Shown piece after piece: positions 44,890-56,175 of a stretch of DNA of 64,000 nucleotides. This stretch comes from Cyanobacteriota bacterium (GTDB taxonomy: Bacteria; Cyanobacteriota; Cyanobacteriia; PCC-6307; Cyanobiaceae), in NCBI GenBank assembly GCA_026389335.1, contig JAPLIB010000088.1, positions 62,001 through 126,000 of the forward strand. The letters are read 5' to 3'. The notes beneath the pieces were generated by a model. It saw only the letters and a list, made by a program, of their open reading frames with translations. It searched no databases and was not told the origin of the DNA. The first letter of the stretch is position 1. Every line of letters starts with the position of its first letter. Made by a program: the position numbers and the translations under genes.

Positions 44890-45663
44890 ATGCCGACCAT
44901 CCAATCCATCACCACCGCTGGAATCAGCAGCGATGCCGAAACCAGCCGGAATGTCGCCATGGGTCAGCCCACCCTCGATCGGAGCAGCGACGATCTGCCC
45001 GACTTCACCAGCCCTGTCTACAAAGATGCCTACAGCCGCATCAATGCGATCGTGATCGAAGGGGAACAGGAAGCCCACGACAACTACATTTCTCTTGGCA
45101 CCTTGATTCCCGATCAGGCCGATGAGCTGGCGCGGCTTGCCCGCATGGAGCTGAAGCACATGAAGGGCTTCACCGCTTGCGCCGCCAATCTCGGTGTTGA
45201 GGCCGACATGCCGTTCGCCAAGGAATTCTTCACGCCTCTGCGGGACAACTTCCAGGCCGGACTGCAAGACGGCAAGGTGGTTACCTGTCTGCTTATCCAG
45301 TCCCTGCTGATTGAGGCGTTTGCGATTGCCGCTTACCATATCTACATCCCGGTTGCCGATCCTTTCGCGCGTCGGATCACCGAGGCCGTCGTCAAAGACG
45401 AATACACCCATCTCAACTACGGTCAGGAATGGCTGAAGGCCAATTTCGAGGCCAGCCATGCTGAGCTGGAGCAGGCCAACCGCGACAACCTGCCCCATGT
45501 GCGTCGCATGTTGGAGCGAGTCGCCACGGATGCGGCGGTGCTGCAGATGGAAAAGAGTGCTCTGATTGAAGATTTTATGATCGCCTACCAGGAGGCTCTC
45601 ACTGAGATCGGCTTCAACTCCCGCGAGATCGCCAGAATGGCGGTGGTTGCCCTGGTCGGCTGA
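44890..45663 (+). CDS. ado: Aldehyde-deformylating oxygenase
   Basis: Ferritin-like di-iron enzyme that converts fatty aldehydes to alkanes (mainly pentadecane/heptadecane) plus formate. From ATG 44890 it has 257 residues. The six iron ligands are all present by alignment to known ADO: Glu59 (EGEQ), Glu87 and His90 (MELKH), Glu142 (LIEAFA), Glu171 and His174 (DEYTH). It is followed by aar, 88 bases downstream, forming the cyanobacterial alkane pathway. Confidence 0.98.
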   Translation: MPTIQSITTAGISSDAETSRNVAMGQPTLDRSSDDLPDFTSPVYKDAYSRINAIVIEGEQEAHDNYISLGTLIPDQADELARLARMELKHMKGFTACAANLGVEADMPFAKEFFTPLRDNFQAGLQDGKVVTCLLIQSLLIEAFAIAAYHIYIPVADPFARRITEAVVKDEYTHLNYGQEWLKANFEASHAELEQANRDNLPHVRRMLERVATDAAVLQMEKSALIEDFMIAYQEALTEIGFNSREIARMAVVALVG

Positions 45664-45751
45664 GGCTGCCCGAATAGCTCCGGCTGGCCATGGCAAGATG
45701 TGACGCCGGCGACACTTTCAGTTCGCCTGCTCCCCTTCCCTCCCCGCCCGC

Positions 45752-46807
45752 ATGTTCGGCCTGATCGGTCACTCCACCAGCCTTGCCGCCGCCTGTGAAC
45801 TGGCCGAGCGGCTTGGCTATCCGGAGTACGCCCAGGGGGATCTCGACATGTGGTGCAGCGCTCCACCCCAGCTGGTCGAGAATTTCTCGGTCACCAGCGC
45901 CACCGGCAAGATCATTGAAGGCGCCTATATCGATTCGGTATTTGTGCCTGAGATGTTGCGCCGCTTCAAAACGGCAAAGCGCAAAGTGCTCAACGCCATG
46001 GAGCTGGCCCAGAAGCGCGGCATCGCCATCAGTGCCCTGGGCGGTTTCACCTCAATCATTTTTGAGGATATGAATCTGCTCAAGGAGCAGCAGGTGCGCG
46101 CCACCACCCTCGAATGGGAACGGTTCACCACCGGCAACACCCACACCGCCTGGGTGATCTGCCGCCAGGTTGAGGTGAACGCCCCCAGGATCGGCATCGA
46201 CCTGGCCAAGGCCAGGGTGGCGGTGATCGGCGCCACCGGCGATATCGGCAGTGCGGTGTGCCGCTGGCTCAGCCAGCGCACCGGCGTGGGCGAGCTGCTG
46301 CTGGTGGCCCGCAAGGAGCAGCCCCTGCTGGATCTGCAGAGCGAATTGGGTGGTGGTCGCATCCTGCCATTGGCGGAGGCCTTGCAGCAGGCGGATGTGG
46401 TGGTGTGGGTGGCGAGCCTGCCTGAAAGCCTCAGCATCGACCCCGCCAACCTGCCCAATCCCTGCCTGATGATCGATGGCGGTTATCCCAAAAATCTCGA
46501 TAGCAAGGCCAGCGGCGCCGGCATTCATGTGCTGAAGGGCGGCATCGTTGAATTTCACCAGGACATTGATTGGCAGGTGGTGGCACTGGCCGCTGACATG
46601 GCCAGACCCCAGCGCCAGATGTTCGCCTGCTTCGCTGAGGCGATGCTGCTGGACTTTGAAGAGTTGCACACCAACTTCAGCTGGGGGCGCAACCACATCA
46701 CGCTCGAGAAGATGGAGCTGATCGGCGCCGCTTCGCTGCGCCACGGTTTCCAGGCCCTCAGCCTGGAGGCCAGCTCCGCCCCGGCCCCAAGCCTCGCCAC
46801 CGCCTGA
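45752..46807 (+). CDS. aar: Long-chain acyl-ACP reductase
   Basis: Reduces fatty acyl-ACP to the aldehyde with NADPH, feeding ADO. The 351-residue protein has an N-terminal acyl-binding domain and a Rossmann motif [11 protein letters not shown] near residue 158. The catalytic cysteine is in [16 protein letters not shown] (Cys293), matching the thioester-forming Cys of Synechococcus elongatus AAR. The 88-base gap after ado could hold its own promoter (a CAAGAT-like box lies near 45697), but this is weak. Confidence 0.98.
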   Translation: MFGLIGHSTSLAAACELAERLGYPEYAQGDLDMWCSAPPQLVENFSVTSATGKIIEGAYIDSVFVPEMLRRFKTAKRKVLNAMELAQKRGIAISALGGFTSIIFEDMNLLKEQQVRATTLEWERFTTGNTHTAWVICRQVEVNAPRIGIDLAKARVAVIGATGDIGSAVCRWLSQRTGVGELLLVARKEQPLLDLQSELGGGRILPLAEALQQADVVVWVASLPESLSIDPANLPNPCLMIDGGYPKNLDSKASGAGIHVLKGGIVEFHQDIDWQVVALAADMARPQRQMFACFAEAMLLDFEELHTNFSWGRNHITLEKMELIGAASLRHGFQALSLEASSAPAPSLATA

Positions 46808-46823
46808 CCCCCCTCCTGACCCC

Positions 46824-47813
46824 ATGGCCCGCCGCGCCCTGCTGGATTTTGAAAAGCCTCTGGTGGAACTTGAGGAGCAGATCGAACAGATCCGCCAGCT
46901 CGCCCGCGATTCCGAGGTGGATGTCAGCCAGCAGCTGCTGCAGTTGGAAACTCTGGCCAGCCGGCGCCGCGAAGACATCTTCAGCGCCCTGACACCAGCC
47001 CAGAAGATTCAGGTGGCTCGCCATCCGCAGCGACCCAGCACCCTCGATTACATCCAGCTGCTCTGCGATTCCTGGATCGAGCTGCATGGCGATCGCCGTG
47101 GTTCCGATGACAAGGCGATGGTGGGTGGCATCGGTCGCATCGGTGACCAGGCTGTTGTGATGCTCGGCCAGCAGAAGGGCCGTGATACCAAGGAGAACAT
47201 GGCCCGCAATTTCGGCATGGCCTCCCCCGGTGGCTATCGCAAGGCGATGCGGCTGATGGAGCACGCCGATCGCTTCCGCCTGCCGATCATCACCTTCATT
47301 GACACCCCCGGCGCCTATGCCGGCATCCTGGCCGAAGAGCAGGGCCAGGGGGAAGCGATCGCCGTGAACCTGCGCGAGATGTTCCGGCTGCGGGTGCCGA
47401 TCATCGCCACCGTGATCGGGGAAGGTGGCTCCGGTGGCGCCCTGGGTATCGGCGTGGCCGATCGGTTGCTGATGTTCGAGCACAGCGTGTATACCGTGGC
47501 CAGCCCGGAGGCCTGCGCCTCCATCCTCTGGCGCGATGCGGCCAAAGCACCGACCGCCGCCGAAGCTCTCAAGATCACTGGGGTGGATTTGCTGCAGCTC
47601 GGCGTGATCGACTCCGTGCTGCGCGAACCCACCGGGGGCAACCACTGGGCACCGCTGGAAGCCGCGGCTACGCTACGTATCGCCCTGCTCGAGAACTTGT
47701 CGCAACTGCAGGCTCTGAGCGAAGAGGAGCTGCTCGATCAGCGATACGCCAAGTTCCGCCGCATGGGTCGCTACCTCGACGCGAGCACGCCAGAGCCGGC
47801 CCGGATTGCTTAA
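46824..47813 (+). CDS. accA: Acetyl-CoA carboxylase carboxyltransferase subunit alpha
   Basis: AccA with AccD transfers the carboxyl group from biotin to acetyl-CoA, the committed step of fatty-acid synthesis. The 329-residue length is normal. [15 protein letters not shown] near residue 55, the [18 protein letters not shown] region near 135, [21 protein letters not shown] near 155 and [17 protein letters not shown] near 195 are family hallmarks. It starts 16 bases after aar, so aar-accA is probably one transcript. Confidence 0.97.
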   Translation: MARRALLDFEKPLVELEEQIEQIRQLARDSEVDVSQQLLQLETLASRRREDIFSALTPAQKIQVARHPQRPSTLDYIQLLCDSWIELHGDRRGSDDKAMVGGIGRIGDQAVVMLGQQKGRDTKENMARNFGMASPGGYRKAMRLMEHADRFRLPIITFIDTPGAYAGILAEEQGQGEAIAVNLREMFRLRVPIIATVIGEGGSGGALGIGVADRLLMFEHSVYTVASPEACASILWRDAAKAPTAAEALKITGVDLLQLGVIDSVLREPTGGNHWAPLEAAATLRIALLENLSQLQALSEEELLDQRYAKFRRMGRYLDASTPEPARIA

Positions 47814-47837
47814 GGTTTTCTTCCACGTTCTGATTCC

Positions 47838-48572
47838 TTGCCAGTTGCCCTGATTACCGGCGCGTCCAGTGGGATCGGTGCTGCCGCCGCTCGTCGTTTC
47901 GCTGCAGCAGGTTTCGACCTGCTGCTCCTGGCCCGCCGCACCGGTTCCCTCGACGCTCTGGCTGCCGAGCTGTGCTCCGCCCACCCCAGCCGCATTGAAA
48001 CCGCCGGCATCGATCTGAGCGAACCGAGCGCCATTGCCGCAGGCATCGCCGAACTCTGCGGCCGGGGCCTCGTGCCCTCGGTTCTGATCAACAACGCCGG
48101 AGCCGCCTGGACCGGCTCACTGGCGGCCATGCCTCTGGATCGCTGGCAATGGCTCTTGCAGTTGAATGTCACGAGCGTCTTCCAGATCTGCCAGGCGGTG
48201 CTGCCGCTGATGCGGGCCCAGGAACGCAACGGCCAGCTCAGTGGTGGCGGTCTGATCATCAATGTCAGCAGCCATGCCGCCCGCAACGCCTTCCCCGACT
48301 GGGGGGCGTATAGCGCCAGTAAGGCTGCCTTGCAAACCCTCAGCCGTTGCCTGGCGACGGAAGAACGGGAGCACGGCATCCGCGTCAGCACCCTCACCCT
48401 TGGTTCGGTCAATACACCCCTCTGGGACAGCGAAATGGTCCACAGCAGCTTCGACCGCCGTGCCATGCTGCCTGTCGAACAAGTGGCTGAAGCTTTGTTG
48501 GCGCTGGCGCAACAACCCTCTAGCCAGGTTGTAGAAGATTTAACCCTCATGCCGGCAGTCGGCGCCTTCTGA
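47838..48572 (+). CDS. Short-chain dehydrogenase/reductase
   Basis: A 244-residue classical SDR. ITGASSGIGAAAARRF is the NADP-binding motif, NNAGAAWTG near 80 the structural motif, and Tyr/Lys in YSASKAA near 155 the catalytic pair, with the Ser in NVSSHA. The substrate is unknown. The start is TTG 47838. Proximity to accA could hint at fatty-acid or ketoacyl chemistry, but FabG itself is not identical to this by eye. Confidence 0.9.
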   Translation: MPVALITGASSGIGAAAARRFAAAGFDLLLLARRTGSLDALAAELCSAHPSRIETAGIDLSEPSAIAAGIAELCGRGLVPSVLINNAGAAWTGSLAAMPLDRWQWLLQLNVTSVFQICQAVLPLMRAQERNGQLSGGGLIINVSSHAARNAFPDWGAYSASKAALQTLSRCLATEEREHGIRVSTLTLGSVNTPLWDSEMVHSSFDRRAMLPVEQVAEALLALAQQPSSQVVEDLTLMPAVGAF

Positions 48573-48579
48573 ACACCCC

Positions 48580-49323
48580 ATGACATCCACTCTTCCTTCC
48601 AGTCTCAACAGCAGTAAGACCAATTCGGAGTCGTTGCAGCTGCCTGTCAGCATTCGGCTGCGCCAGCGGCTTGAGGACAGTGGTACGCCTTTCCTTGCCA
48701 ACGACAACATCTCCCATGTTCTGCGAGAAGGTGAACTTGATCAGCTGGAAATCGAGGTAGCCGGCAAGATCAGGGAACTACTGCGCAGCCTGGTGATCGA
48801 TATTGATAACGATCACAACACCGAGGAAACTGCTGAACGGGTGGCCCGCATGTATTTGCATGAGGTCTTCAAGGGCCGCTACCACAGCCAGCCCAAGATA
48901 GCCAGCTTCCCCAATGTCAAGAAGCTCGATGAGATTTATACCGTTGGTCCGATTTCCATCCGCTCCGCCTGCTCCCATCACCTTGTGCCGATTCTCGGCT
49001 CCTGCTGGATCGGCATCAAGCCTGGCGATCGGGTGATCGGCCTGTCGAAGTTCTCCCGGGTCGCCGATTGGGTGTTCTCTCGCCCCCACATTCAGGAAGA
49101 AGCCGTGATCATCCTGGCCGATGAGATCGAGCGCCTCTGTGCCCCCCAGGGTCTGGCCATCCTGGTCAAGGCCCAGCATTACTGCATGAAGTGGCGGGGC
49201 GTCAAAGAGCCCCAGACCAGCATGGTGAACTCCGTGGTTCGTGGGGATTTCCGCCATGATCCCAGCCTCAAACAGGAATTCTTTGAACTGGTGAGGCAGC
49301 AGGAATCCCTGCTGATCCGCTGA
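48580..49323 (+). CDS. folE: GTP cyclohydrolase I
   Basis: Makes dihydroneopterin triphosphate from GTP for folate and pterin synthesis. The 247-residue protein has IRSACSHHLVPILG near residue 125 with the zinc Cys and His, and HYCMKWRGV near 205 with the second zinc cysteine. The RDR/RLQ-type allosteric region lies in between. An N-terminal polar tail of about 25 residues precedes the core. It follows the SDR gene by 7 bases, so it is probably in the same transcript. Confidence 0.96.
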   Translation: MTSTLPSSLNSSKTNSESLQLPVSIRLRQRLEDSGTPFLANDNISHVLREGELDQLEIEVAGKIRELLRSLVIDIDNDHNTEETAERVARMYLHEVFKGRYHSQPKIASFPNVKKLDEIYTVGPISIRSACSHHLVPILGSCWIGIKPGDRVIGLSKFSRVADWVFSRPHIQEEAVIILADEIERLCAPQGLAILVKAQHYCMKWRGVKEPQTSMVNSVVRGDFRHDPSLKQEFFELVRQQESLLIR

Positions 49324-49718
49324 TTCGTCTGAATTTCAGCCTCTGGCCCGCTGCAAGATCGCAGTGGGTCTTGCCCTTGGCGTTGAGCCTTGGCATCTAT
49401 TGGCGTTAAGAACCGGCGTGGGGGCTTACAAAACGACTGCTAGGCGCTGGGAACGGCCTTTGGGATTGAACTGTTCTGCTAGCTCTGCCTGGTGGAAGCA
49501 GCCCTGGCCGACCACCTGAGATTGAGATCCCAGCGTCTGCAGGATGCAGGTGGTCAGCGTGCTGGTGGTCAGGACTCAGGCAGAGCCGTGCGGCCGTGCC
49601 CAAAACGATGGGCCAATTCAGCTGCGGGGTTGATCCTGACGCAGCAATTCCTGCCCCTTCGCTGTCCCGGGGGGAACCGAGATTCGGCATACTGCCGATC
49701 GCTTTCCCAGCCCTGGAT
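49324..49718. other. Intergenic region between convergent genes with nested inverted repeats
   Basis: This is 395 bases between folE and the unknown minus-strand gene. No convincing gene is seen. Two nested inverted repeats lie in it: a 10-bp pair (49482-49491 with 49577-49586) and, inside it, a 9-bp pair (49510-49518 with 49547-49555). These could fold into one RNA of about 105 bases or act as terminators. Confidence 0.4.
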
Positions 49719-50372
49719 TCAGTTGGCCGATTTTTTCTGCACCGGTCCCACTGCCGCGGAAGCGGCCCGCTGGCTCCCGCTCGTTCCAGGTACAGCCACC
49801 ACCACCATCACGCGGGCGTTGGCATCGGCGGCCTGGAGTCGATAGGTGCTCCCTGAGGCTCCCACGATCAACAGCCAGCGGCTGTCCTGGGGCGAACGCC
49901 GATACCAATGGAAGGCGCTGGGGGGGAGGGAGGCCAACGCATCGGCGGTGATCACAGCGCGCAGAAGGTTCCCTTCGCTGGCCTCACCCTGCAACTCCAG
50001 GCGCTGCAATCCGGCAATGCCCTGCTCAACGGCCCCCTCCAGTTTCTGATCCGCCGCAATTGTTGCATCCAGAATGCGGATCTGCTGCTGCGGATCGGCG
50101 GTGATGCCCGGTACGCACTGCAAGGTGCCTTCGATGAGCTGGCAGCCCACCAGGTCCTGAGCGCGCAGTGGCGCCAGGCCGGCGCCTGGTAGCGGTAGCA
50201 GGGGCGAGAGCCAGAGGGGCGAGAGGAGTGCGGCCAGGGAAAGCCAGGGGGGCAGGCCCTGGCAAGCCCTGCGGGCCGGGGACAGGGGGCGAGCATTGGC
50301 TGAGAGAAATGACAAGGCGGATCGCCCGGGGGACTCAACGGTGATCCTGCCGCCCCTGGCGCCGAAGCTCAA
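49719..50372 (-). CDS. Hypothetical exported or membrane-anchored protein
   Basis: A 217-residue protein of unknown function, TTG start at 50372. A hydrophobic segment near residues 42-62 (LPPWLSLAALLSPLWLSPLL) resembles a signal peptide or anchor. A helical, Gln/Ala-rich mature domain follows (ILDATIAADQKLEGAVEQG) and a beta-like part with WYRRSPQDSRWLLIVGASGS. The first 40 residues are basic and may not belong to the protein, so a start nearer the hydrophobic segment is possible. Two cysteines (GCQLIEGTLQC) could form a disulfide. It follows trpF by 54 bases on the same strand. Confidence 0.65.
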   Translation of the reverse strand: MSFGARGGRITVESPGRSALSFLSANARPLSPARRACQGLPPWLSLAALLSPLWLSPLLPLPGAGLAPLRAQDLVGCQLIEGTLQCVPGITADPQQQIRILDATIAADQKLEGAVEQGIAGLQRLELQGEASEGNLLRAVITADALASLPPSAFHWYRRSPQDSRWLLIVGASGSTYRLQAADANARVMVVVAVPGTSGSQRAASAAVGPVQKKSAN

Positions 50373-50426
50373 CGTTTGTCTTGATCAGGTCGCGGGCTGA
50401 CTCCAGAGCGGTTGTGCTCCTGCGCG

Positions 50427-51101
50427 TCAGTCCTGGCCTCTGTGCTTGTGGAGGTCGGGGGGCCTGCCCATGGCCGCCAGCAGCTGCACGATCCGCTCGA
50501 GATTCTTCTCCCCAGGGCTGTTCTCCACGCCACTGGAGGCATCGAGGCCATCGGGCCGCAGGCGGCTCAGCAGCGCCGGCACGGTTTCGGCTCGGATTCC
50601 CCCCGCCAGCCACCAGGGCAGGGGGGGCTGGAAATCGATAAGCCAGTCCAGGGGCAGGCTGTGGCCCGTTCCACCCAGCTGATCCGGCACCCAGGCATCC
50701 AGCAGCAGCGCATCCACGACCTCGCCATAGGCCTGAGCGCGCTGCAGATCTTCGGGGGCGCGGATGCGCAGGGCTTTCCAGATCTCCACCCCCAGCTGGG
50801 AGCGCAGCTCGCGGCAGCGGTCGGGGCTCTCCTCGCCATGGAGTTGCAGCACCTGATGGCCCCGCCCAGCGACGAGCTGGGCCAGCTCCGCATCGCTCGG
50901 ATCAGCGACGACCAGCACCCCCTGGCAGGCGGGAGCCCTGGCGGTGACGGCCGCGAACAGCTCCTGCCGCTGCTCAGGTGGCAGGTAGCGAGGCGAGCTG
51001 GCAACACCGATCACACCGATGGCCTCAACGCCGAGGGCTGCCACCGCCGCGGCCTGGGCGGGCTGGCGTAAGCCGCAGATCTTGAGCGCCGGCAGGGCCA
51101 A
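50427..51101 (-). CDS. trpF: Phosphoribosylanthranilate isomerase
   Basis: Third step of tryptophan synthesis, a TIM barrel of 224 residues. LKICGLR holds the catalytic cysteine near residue 9, and LDASSGVENSPGEKN near 195 holds the catalytic aspartate and phosphate-binding loop. TTG 51101 is the start. No other trp genes are present in the window. Confidence 0.95.
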   Translation of the reverse strand: MALPALKICGLRQPAQAAAVAALGVEAIGVIGVASSPRYLPPEQRQELFAAVTARAPACQGVLVVADPSDAELAQLVAGRGHQVLQLHGEESPDRCRELRSQLGVEIWKALRIRAPEDLQRAQAYGEVVDALLLDAWVPDQLGGTGHSLPLDWLIDFQPPLPWWLAGGIRAETVPALLSRLRPDGLDASSGVENSPGEKNLERIVQLLAAMGRPPDLHKHRGQD

Positions 51102-51177
51102 ACGAGCGGAGTAGGGGGCGCCTTTCTAGGATCATTTCATAACTGCTCCAGGTAACGCCTGGGGCCCCGTCGCATAG

Positions 51178-52578
51178 GTGGCCGTGGGCGAAGGCTGGCA
51201 ACTCCTCAAGATCCGGGGGATCCCCCTGCGGATCCATCCCACCTGGTTTGTGATCCTGTTCGTGGCCACCGTGGCCTTCGAGCAGCATTACCGCCTCACC
51301 TTGGTGGGGCAGGCCTCACCTGGCCTGCTCTGGGCTGTGGCCCTGATCACGGCTGTGATGCTGTTCGTCTCGGTGCTGCTGCATGAACTCGGCCACTCCC
51401 TGGTGGCCCTTGCCCAGGGCGTCCAGGTGCGCAGCATCACCCTGTTCCTGCTTGGCGGCGTCGCCAGTGTTGAACGGGAATGTTCCACCGCCATGGGAGC
51501 GCTGCAGGTGGCGGCGGCTGGGCCGGCGGTCAGCTTTGTGCTGGCGATCGGCCTGCTTTCCCTGGGCCATCAGGCCTCCCACCTTTCGCCGGTGTTCGGC
51601 GAGATGGTCAATCAGCTGGGTGCCCTCAACCTGGTGTTGGCCCTGTTCAATCTGCTGCCAGGCCTGCCGCTCGATGGTGGCCTGATCGTCAAGGCGTTGG
51701 TGTGGCAGTTCACCGGCAGTCAACGGCGCGGCTTGGAAGTGGCTAATGCCTGCGGCCGGCTGCTCGCCTACGGGGCCATTTTCATGGGCAGCCTGTTGCT
51801 GCTGCGAGGCAGTGGCCTGGCCGGGGCCTGGCTGCTGCTGCTGGGTTGGTTTGGACTGGGGGCAGCCCGCAACCAACATCAACTGCTCAAGGTGCAGCAG
51901 GCCCTCAAGGAGATCAAGGTGAAGGATGTGGCCCAGCGCCGATTCCGGGTGGTGGAGGCCTCCACCACACTGCGTCAGCTGAGCCTCCTGCGCCTTGAGG
52001 ATGGTCCGACCCTCGCGGACGTGCCGACCGGTGAAGGGCCCCTCAGCTCGAAGCCAAGCCAAGCTGTCGCCGGTTCCAAGTCCCCCCTCAATGGGGCCCT
52101 GCCCGCAGCCGGTAGCCAGCTGAGTGACTGGATTCTGGTCTGTGATCGCGGCCGCTGGCGCGGGGTGATCGACGATGGCCCCTTGCGGGATCTGCCGGTG
52201 CAACGTTGGGACAGCGAACAGGTGGGTGACCATCTGCAGCCCCTCTCCAGCCTCGCTTCGATCCATGAAGCGGCCCCCCTCTGGCAGGCGGCTCTGCAGC
52301 TGGAGCAGAATCCGCGGCTCCTGGTTCTGAGCCCTGCTGGCCTGCCATGCGGCACGGTTGAGCGAGCCGAGCTGGGCTATTCGGTGCTGCGACGGCTGGG
52401 CCTGCGCCTGCCTGCCCCTCTGCTGGCGACGGCTCGTCGACAGAACGGCTATCCCCTCGGTCTGGCCCTGGGTCAGATCGCCCAGGGGATGGTTGGCACC
52501 GGTGAGGTGGGCAGCAACAGCGCCGCTGGCGCTCAGCCGCCAGGCCAGGAGCCAGGTTCAGCCGGCGCCAGGCGATAG
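51178..52578 (+). CDS. Site-2 protease family M50 metallopeptidase with CBS-like tail
   Basis: A 466-residue intramembrane zinc protease, GTG start. HELGH at residues 69-73 and the third ligand in NLLPGLPLDGG near 158 are complete. Helices follow this layout: two N-terminal, the HELGH helix, two more and one after 200. From about residue 245 the soluble part (KVKDVAQRRFRVVEASTTLRQ) resembles a degenerate CBS-domain pair with a Ser/Pro-rich insert. It belongs to the group of SpoIVFB/Rip-like proteases. The last 46 bases overlap the convergent lipoate-ligase-like gene. Confidence 0.92.
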   Translation: MAVGEGWQLLKIRGIPLRIHPTWFVILFVATVAFEQHYRLTLVGQASPGLLWAVALITAVMLFVSVLLHELGHSLVALAQGVQVRSITLFLLGGVASVERECSTAMGALQVAAAGPAVSFVLAIGLLSLGHQASHLSPVFGEMVNQLGALNLVLALFNLLPGLPLDGGLIVKALVWQFTGSQRRGLEVANACGRLLAYGAIFMGSLLLLRGSGLAGAWLLLLGWFGLGAARNQHQLLKVQQALKEIKVKDVAQRRFRVVEASTTLRQLSLLRLEDGPTLADVPTGEGPLSSKPSQAVAGSKSPLNGALPAAGSQLSDWILVCDRGRWRGVIDDGPLRDLPVQRWDSEQVGDHLQPLSSLASIHEAAPLWQAALQLEQNPRLLVLSPAGLPCGTVERAELGYSVLRRLGLRLPAPLLATARRQNGYPLGLALGQIAQGMVGTGEVGSNSAAGAQPPGQEPGSAGARR

Positions 52579-53339
52579 CTGTGCAGCCGCTCGTTGATCG
52601 CCTGCCACTCAAGGGCCTGCAGCGGACGGATCTGCCAGGGGGCGGTGGCAAAGGGCAGGTGCTCTGTTGCCGAACGCTGCAGCACCGACTCCAGCTCCTG
52701 GCCACTGAGCGGCAGGGGTGACAGGTCTGGAGGCGCTGCTCCAAACACCTGTCTCCAGAGCTCAACGGGGGGATCGATCAGGATGCTGCCGTGCTGCAGC
52801 AAGTGGCCGCGACGCCAGAGCTGGGCACTGCCGATCCGCTTGGCGCCACAGGGATGGATCAGATCCGCGGCCGTGCTGCGCTCGAAGCAACCGGCCACCT
52901 GCGGCTTGGCCGATTCGCTGCCGAATTCCAGGGGCATGCCGATGGCGGCAAAGCCCTGCCGCAACCATTCGCAAGCCAGGAGGTAGGCCTGGCGGCGCCG
53001 GCCTGGGGCTGCCGGCCAGATCAGGGCATAGGTGAGCTCACCGGCATGGAGCACGGCCCGGCCGCCACTGGGCCGCCGCACCAGCTCCAGGTGCCCCTGG
53101 GCCGCCAGCTGCTGCCAGTGCGGCTCGATCTGGTGTTGGTGGTAACCGAGGGAGAGGGTGGGCCGGGACCAGCGGTAGAAGCGCAGCACCGGGGCAGCAG
53201 GCGCTCCCACCGCGAGGGAGTGCTCTAGCAGCCAGGCATCTATCGCCATCTGGCGGCAGCCCTCCAGCTCCAGGGTCGGGATCAGGCGCAGACCAACGGG
53301 ATCCCCCGACTGGGCTGCCGCCGCGGAAGGGGGGCTCAC
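52533..53339 (-). CDS. Lipoate-protein ligase / octanoyltransferase-like protein
   Basis: A 268-residue biotin/lipoyl-ligase-fold protein, GTG start at 53339. RRPSGGRAVLHAGELTYALI near residue 85 is the lipoyl-binding loop, and the catalytic lysine motif appears as AKRIGSAQLWRRGHLLQHGS near 145. It is of the LplA/LipM type and likely attaches octanoate or lipoate to glycine-cleavage H protein or dehydrogenase E2. The start codon overlaps the previous gene's stop in GTGA. Confidence 0.87.
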   Translation of the reverse strand: MSPPSAAAAQSGDPVGLRLIPTLELEGCRQMAIDAWLLEHSLAVGAPAAPVLRFYRWSRPTLSLGYHQHQIEPHWQQLAAQGHLELVRRPSGGRAVLHAGELTYALIWPAAPGRRRQAYLLACEWLRQGFAAIGMPLEFGSESAKPQVAGCFERSTAADLIHPCGAKRIGSAQLWRRGHLLQHGSILIDPPVELWRQVFGAAPPDLSPLPLSGQELESVLQRSATEHLPFATAPWQIRPLQALEWQAINERLHSYRLAPAEPGSWPGG

Positions 53340-53833
53340 GGTGCCGGCAGGGCCTCCCAGAACCCGGCATCGAGCTCGAAGCCGAGCACGGCGGCCATCT
53401 GGCCGAGGCTGCCGCGACAACTGAGCCCCTGGAGCTGGGCGAGATGGTCCAGCAGAAACAGCCTGTGGGTGATCCACAGCTCCAGGCTCTCGGCGGCAAA
53501 GCGAATGCCTTCCGTGCGGGAAAAGCCATGGGGGAGCAGCATCGCCACATGGCGGGTGAGCTGGCCACCGCTGCGTTCCAGCAGCAGCGGCAACCAAGGC
53601 TGGAGGGCGTCAGCCCTGAGGCTCCAGAGCCGCACTTCGGCAACTTCCGACAGTTCGCGGGGATCGTCCGGTTGGCGCGGCCATTCGAGGGCCAGGCTCA
53701 GGCTGTCGCTGTGCTGCAGCAGCGTTTCCAGGGGCAGATGGGCCAGGCTCGCCAGGGGTGAGAGATCAAGTTGGCGGATCGCCGTGGCACTGATGGGCAG
53801 CGGCCCAGGCGTGAAGGGAGAAGGGGATGCCAT
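53336..53833 (-). CDS. Hypothetical protein coupled to the lipoate-ligase-like gene
   Basis: A 165-residue soluble, helix-rich protein of unknown function. ATG 53833 is chosen, since the open frame further upstream covers psaM's antisense and is not coding. RLWSLRADALQPWLPLLLER and LWITHRLFLLDHLAQLQGL are its most conserved-looking segments. Its stop overlaps the next gene's GTG, which suggests that the two proteins act together or are made in proportion. Confidence 0.65.
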   Translation of the reverse strand: MASPSPFTPGPLPISATAIRQLDLSPLASLAHLPLETLLQHSDSLSLALEWPRQPDDPRELSEVAEVRLWSLRADALQPWLPLLLERSGGQLTRHVAMLLPHGFSRTEGIRFAAESLELWITHRLFLLDHLAQLQGLSCRGSLGQMAAVLGFELDAGFWEALPAP

Positions 53834-53920
53834 CAAGAGCTGTGACAGGGCAGCGCCGCAGGCTGGACCGTAGCCCGCCGAAGCCGAAGAATGGGGCGAT
53901 CGCTTTCCCTCCAGATGACC

Positions 53921-54016
53921 ATGATCAACCAGGTTGAAGTGCTGATTGCTCTGATCGTGGCCGCCCACGCCGGTGTGCTGGCGGTGCGTCTGTGCTTCAG
54001 TCTGTACAAGGCTTGA
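53921..54016 (+). CDS. psaM: Photosystem I subunit PsaM
   Basis: A one-helix thylakoid protein of photosystem I, 31 residues from ATG 53921 (33 from ATG 53915). The protein reads MINQVEVLIALIVAAHAG and ends LAVRLCFSLYKA. The LYK end, the Arg-Leu before it and the central hydrophobic helix match PsaM, whose usual length is about 31. It is divergent from the unknown gene at 53833. A HIP1 octamer lies just upstream at 53896-53903. Confidence 0.85.
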   Translation: MINQVEVLIALIVAAHAGVLAVRLCFSLYKA

Positions 54017-54087
54017 AGCCTTTGCGGCTTTCCCTTGGCAAGGTCGCGCTGGCCTGCTAGAAGCTGTGGATCCGATCCTCCCCTGCG

Positions 54088-55694
<1,607 letters not shown>

Positions 55695-55881
55695 TGGCGG
55701 TGGGGTTGAGGGTTCAGCTCTCCTTGGTTCCTTGATTCCCTGAAGGTCCAGCTTGATTGCGCCGCTGGAGCCTCGACCGCTGGAAGTCAGCCGATCTGAT
55801 CCGGGCCATAGGCTGGATTCAGGCCAGGTTCGTCTCGATGACGCTGCTGGGGACCTGGAGTGTGGTTGTGGCCCATGGTGA

Positions 55882-56175
55882 TCCTCGGCTGACTTCAGGG
55901 CCGAGAGCTGGCGGCAACCACGGACTTCAGTACCGCATCGCGTCGCGGTGCTGGTCCGATTCCGGTCGGTGCTGCTAGCAAGTGGCTTCGTGGCCAGCCT
56001 CCCCGGGCTGAGTGGCCAGAAGGCGGTACGAGCCCTGGAAAGCACCCTGGGCCCCTGGCAAGGGGGATTCGAGCAGTTGGCCACTTTCCTGGATGCCTTC
56101 ACCGACACCTACCAGCACACGGGTGTGCAGGCGGTGGCGAGGCGATTAGTGGAGCGGGCCGCCGCTGAGATCTAG
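55882..56175 (+). pseudogene. Coding-like remnant, unknown protein
   Basis: An open stretch whose last 65 codons have strongly G/C-ending third positions and a protein-like sequence (SGQKAVRALESTLGPWQGG then FLDAFTDTYQHTGVQAVARR). It ends at TAG 56175. No good start lies upstream (GTG 55948 is possible), so it may be the end of a decayed gene or a small protein of about 75 residues. I do not recognise the family. Confidence 0.4.
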
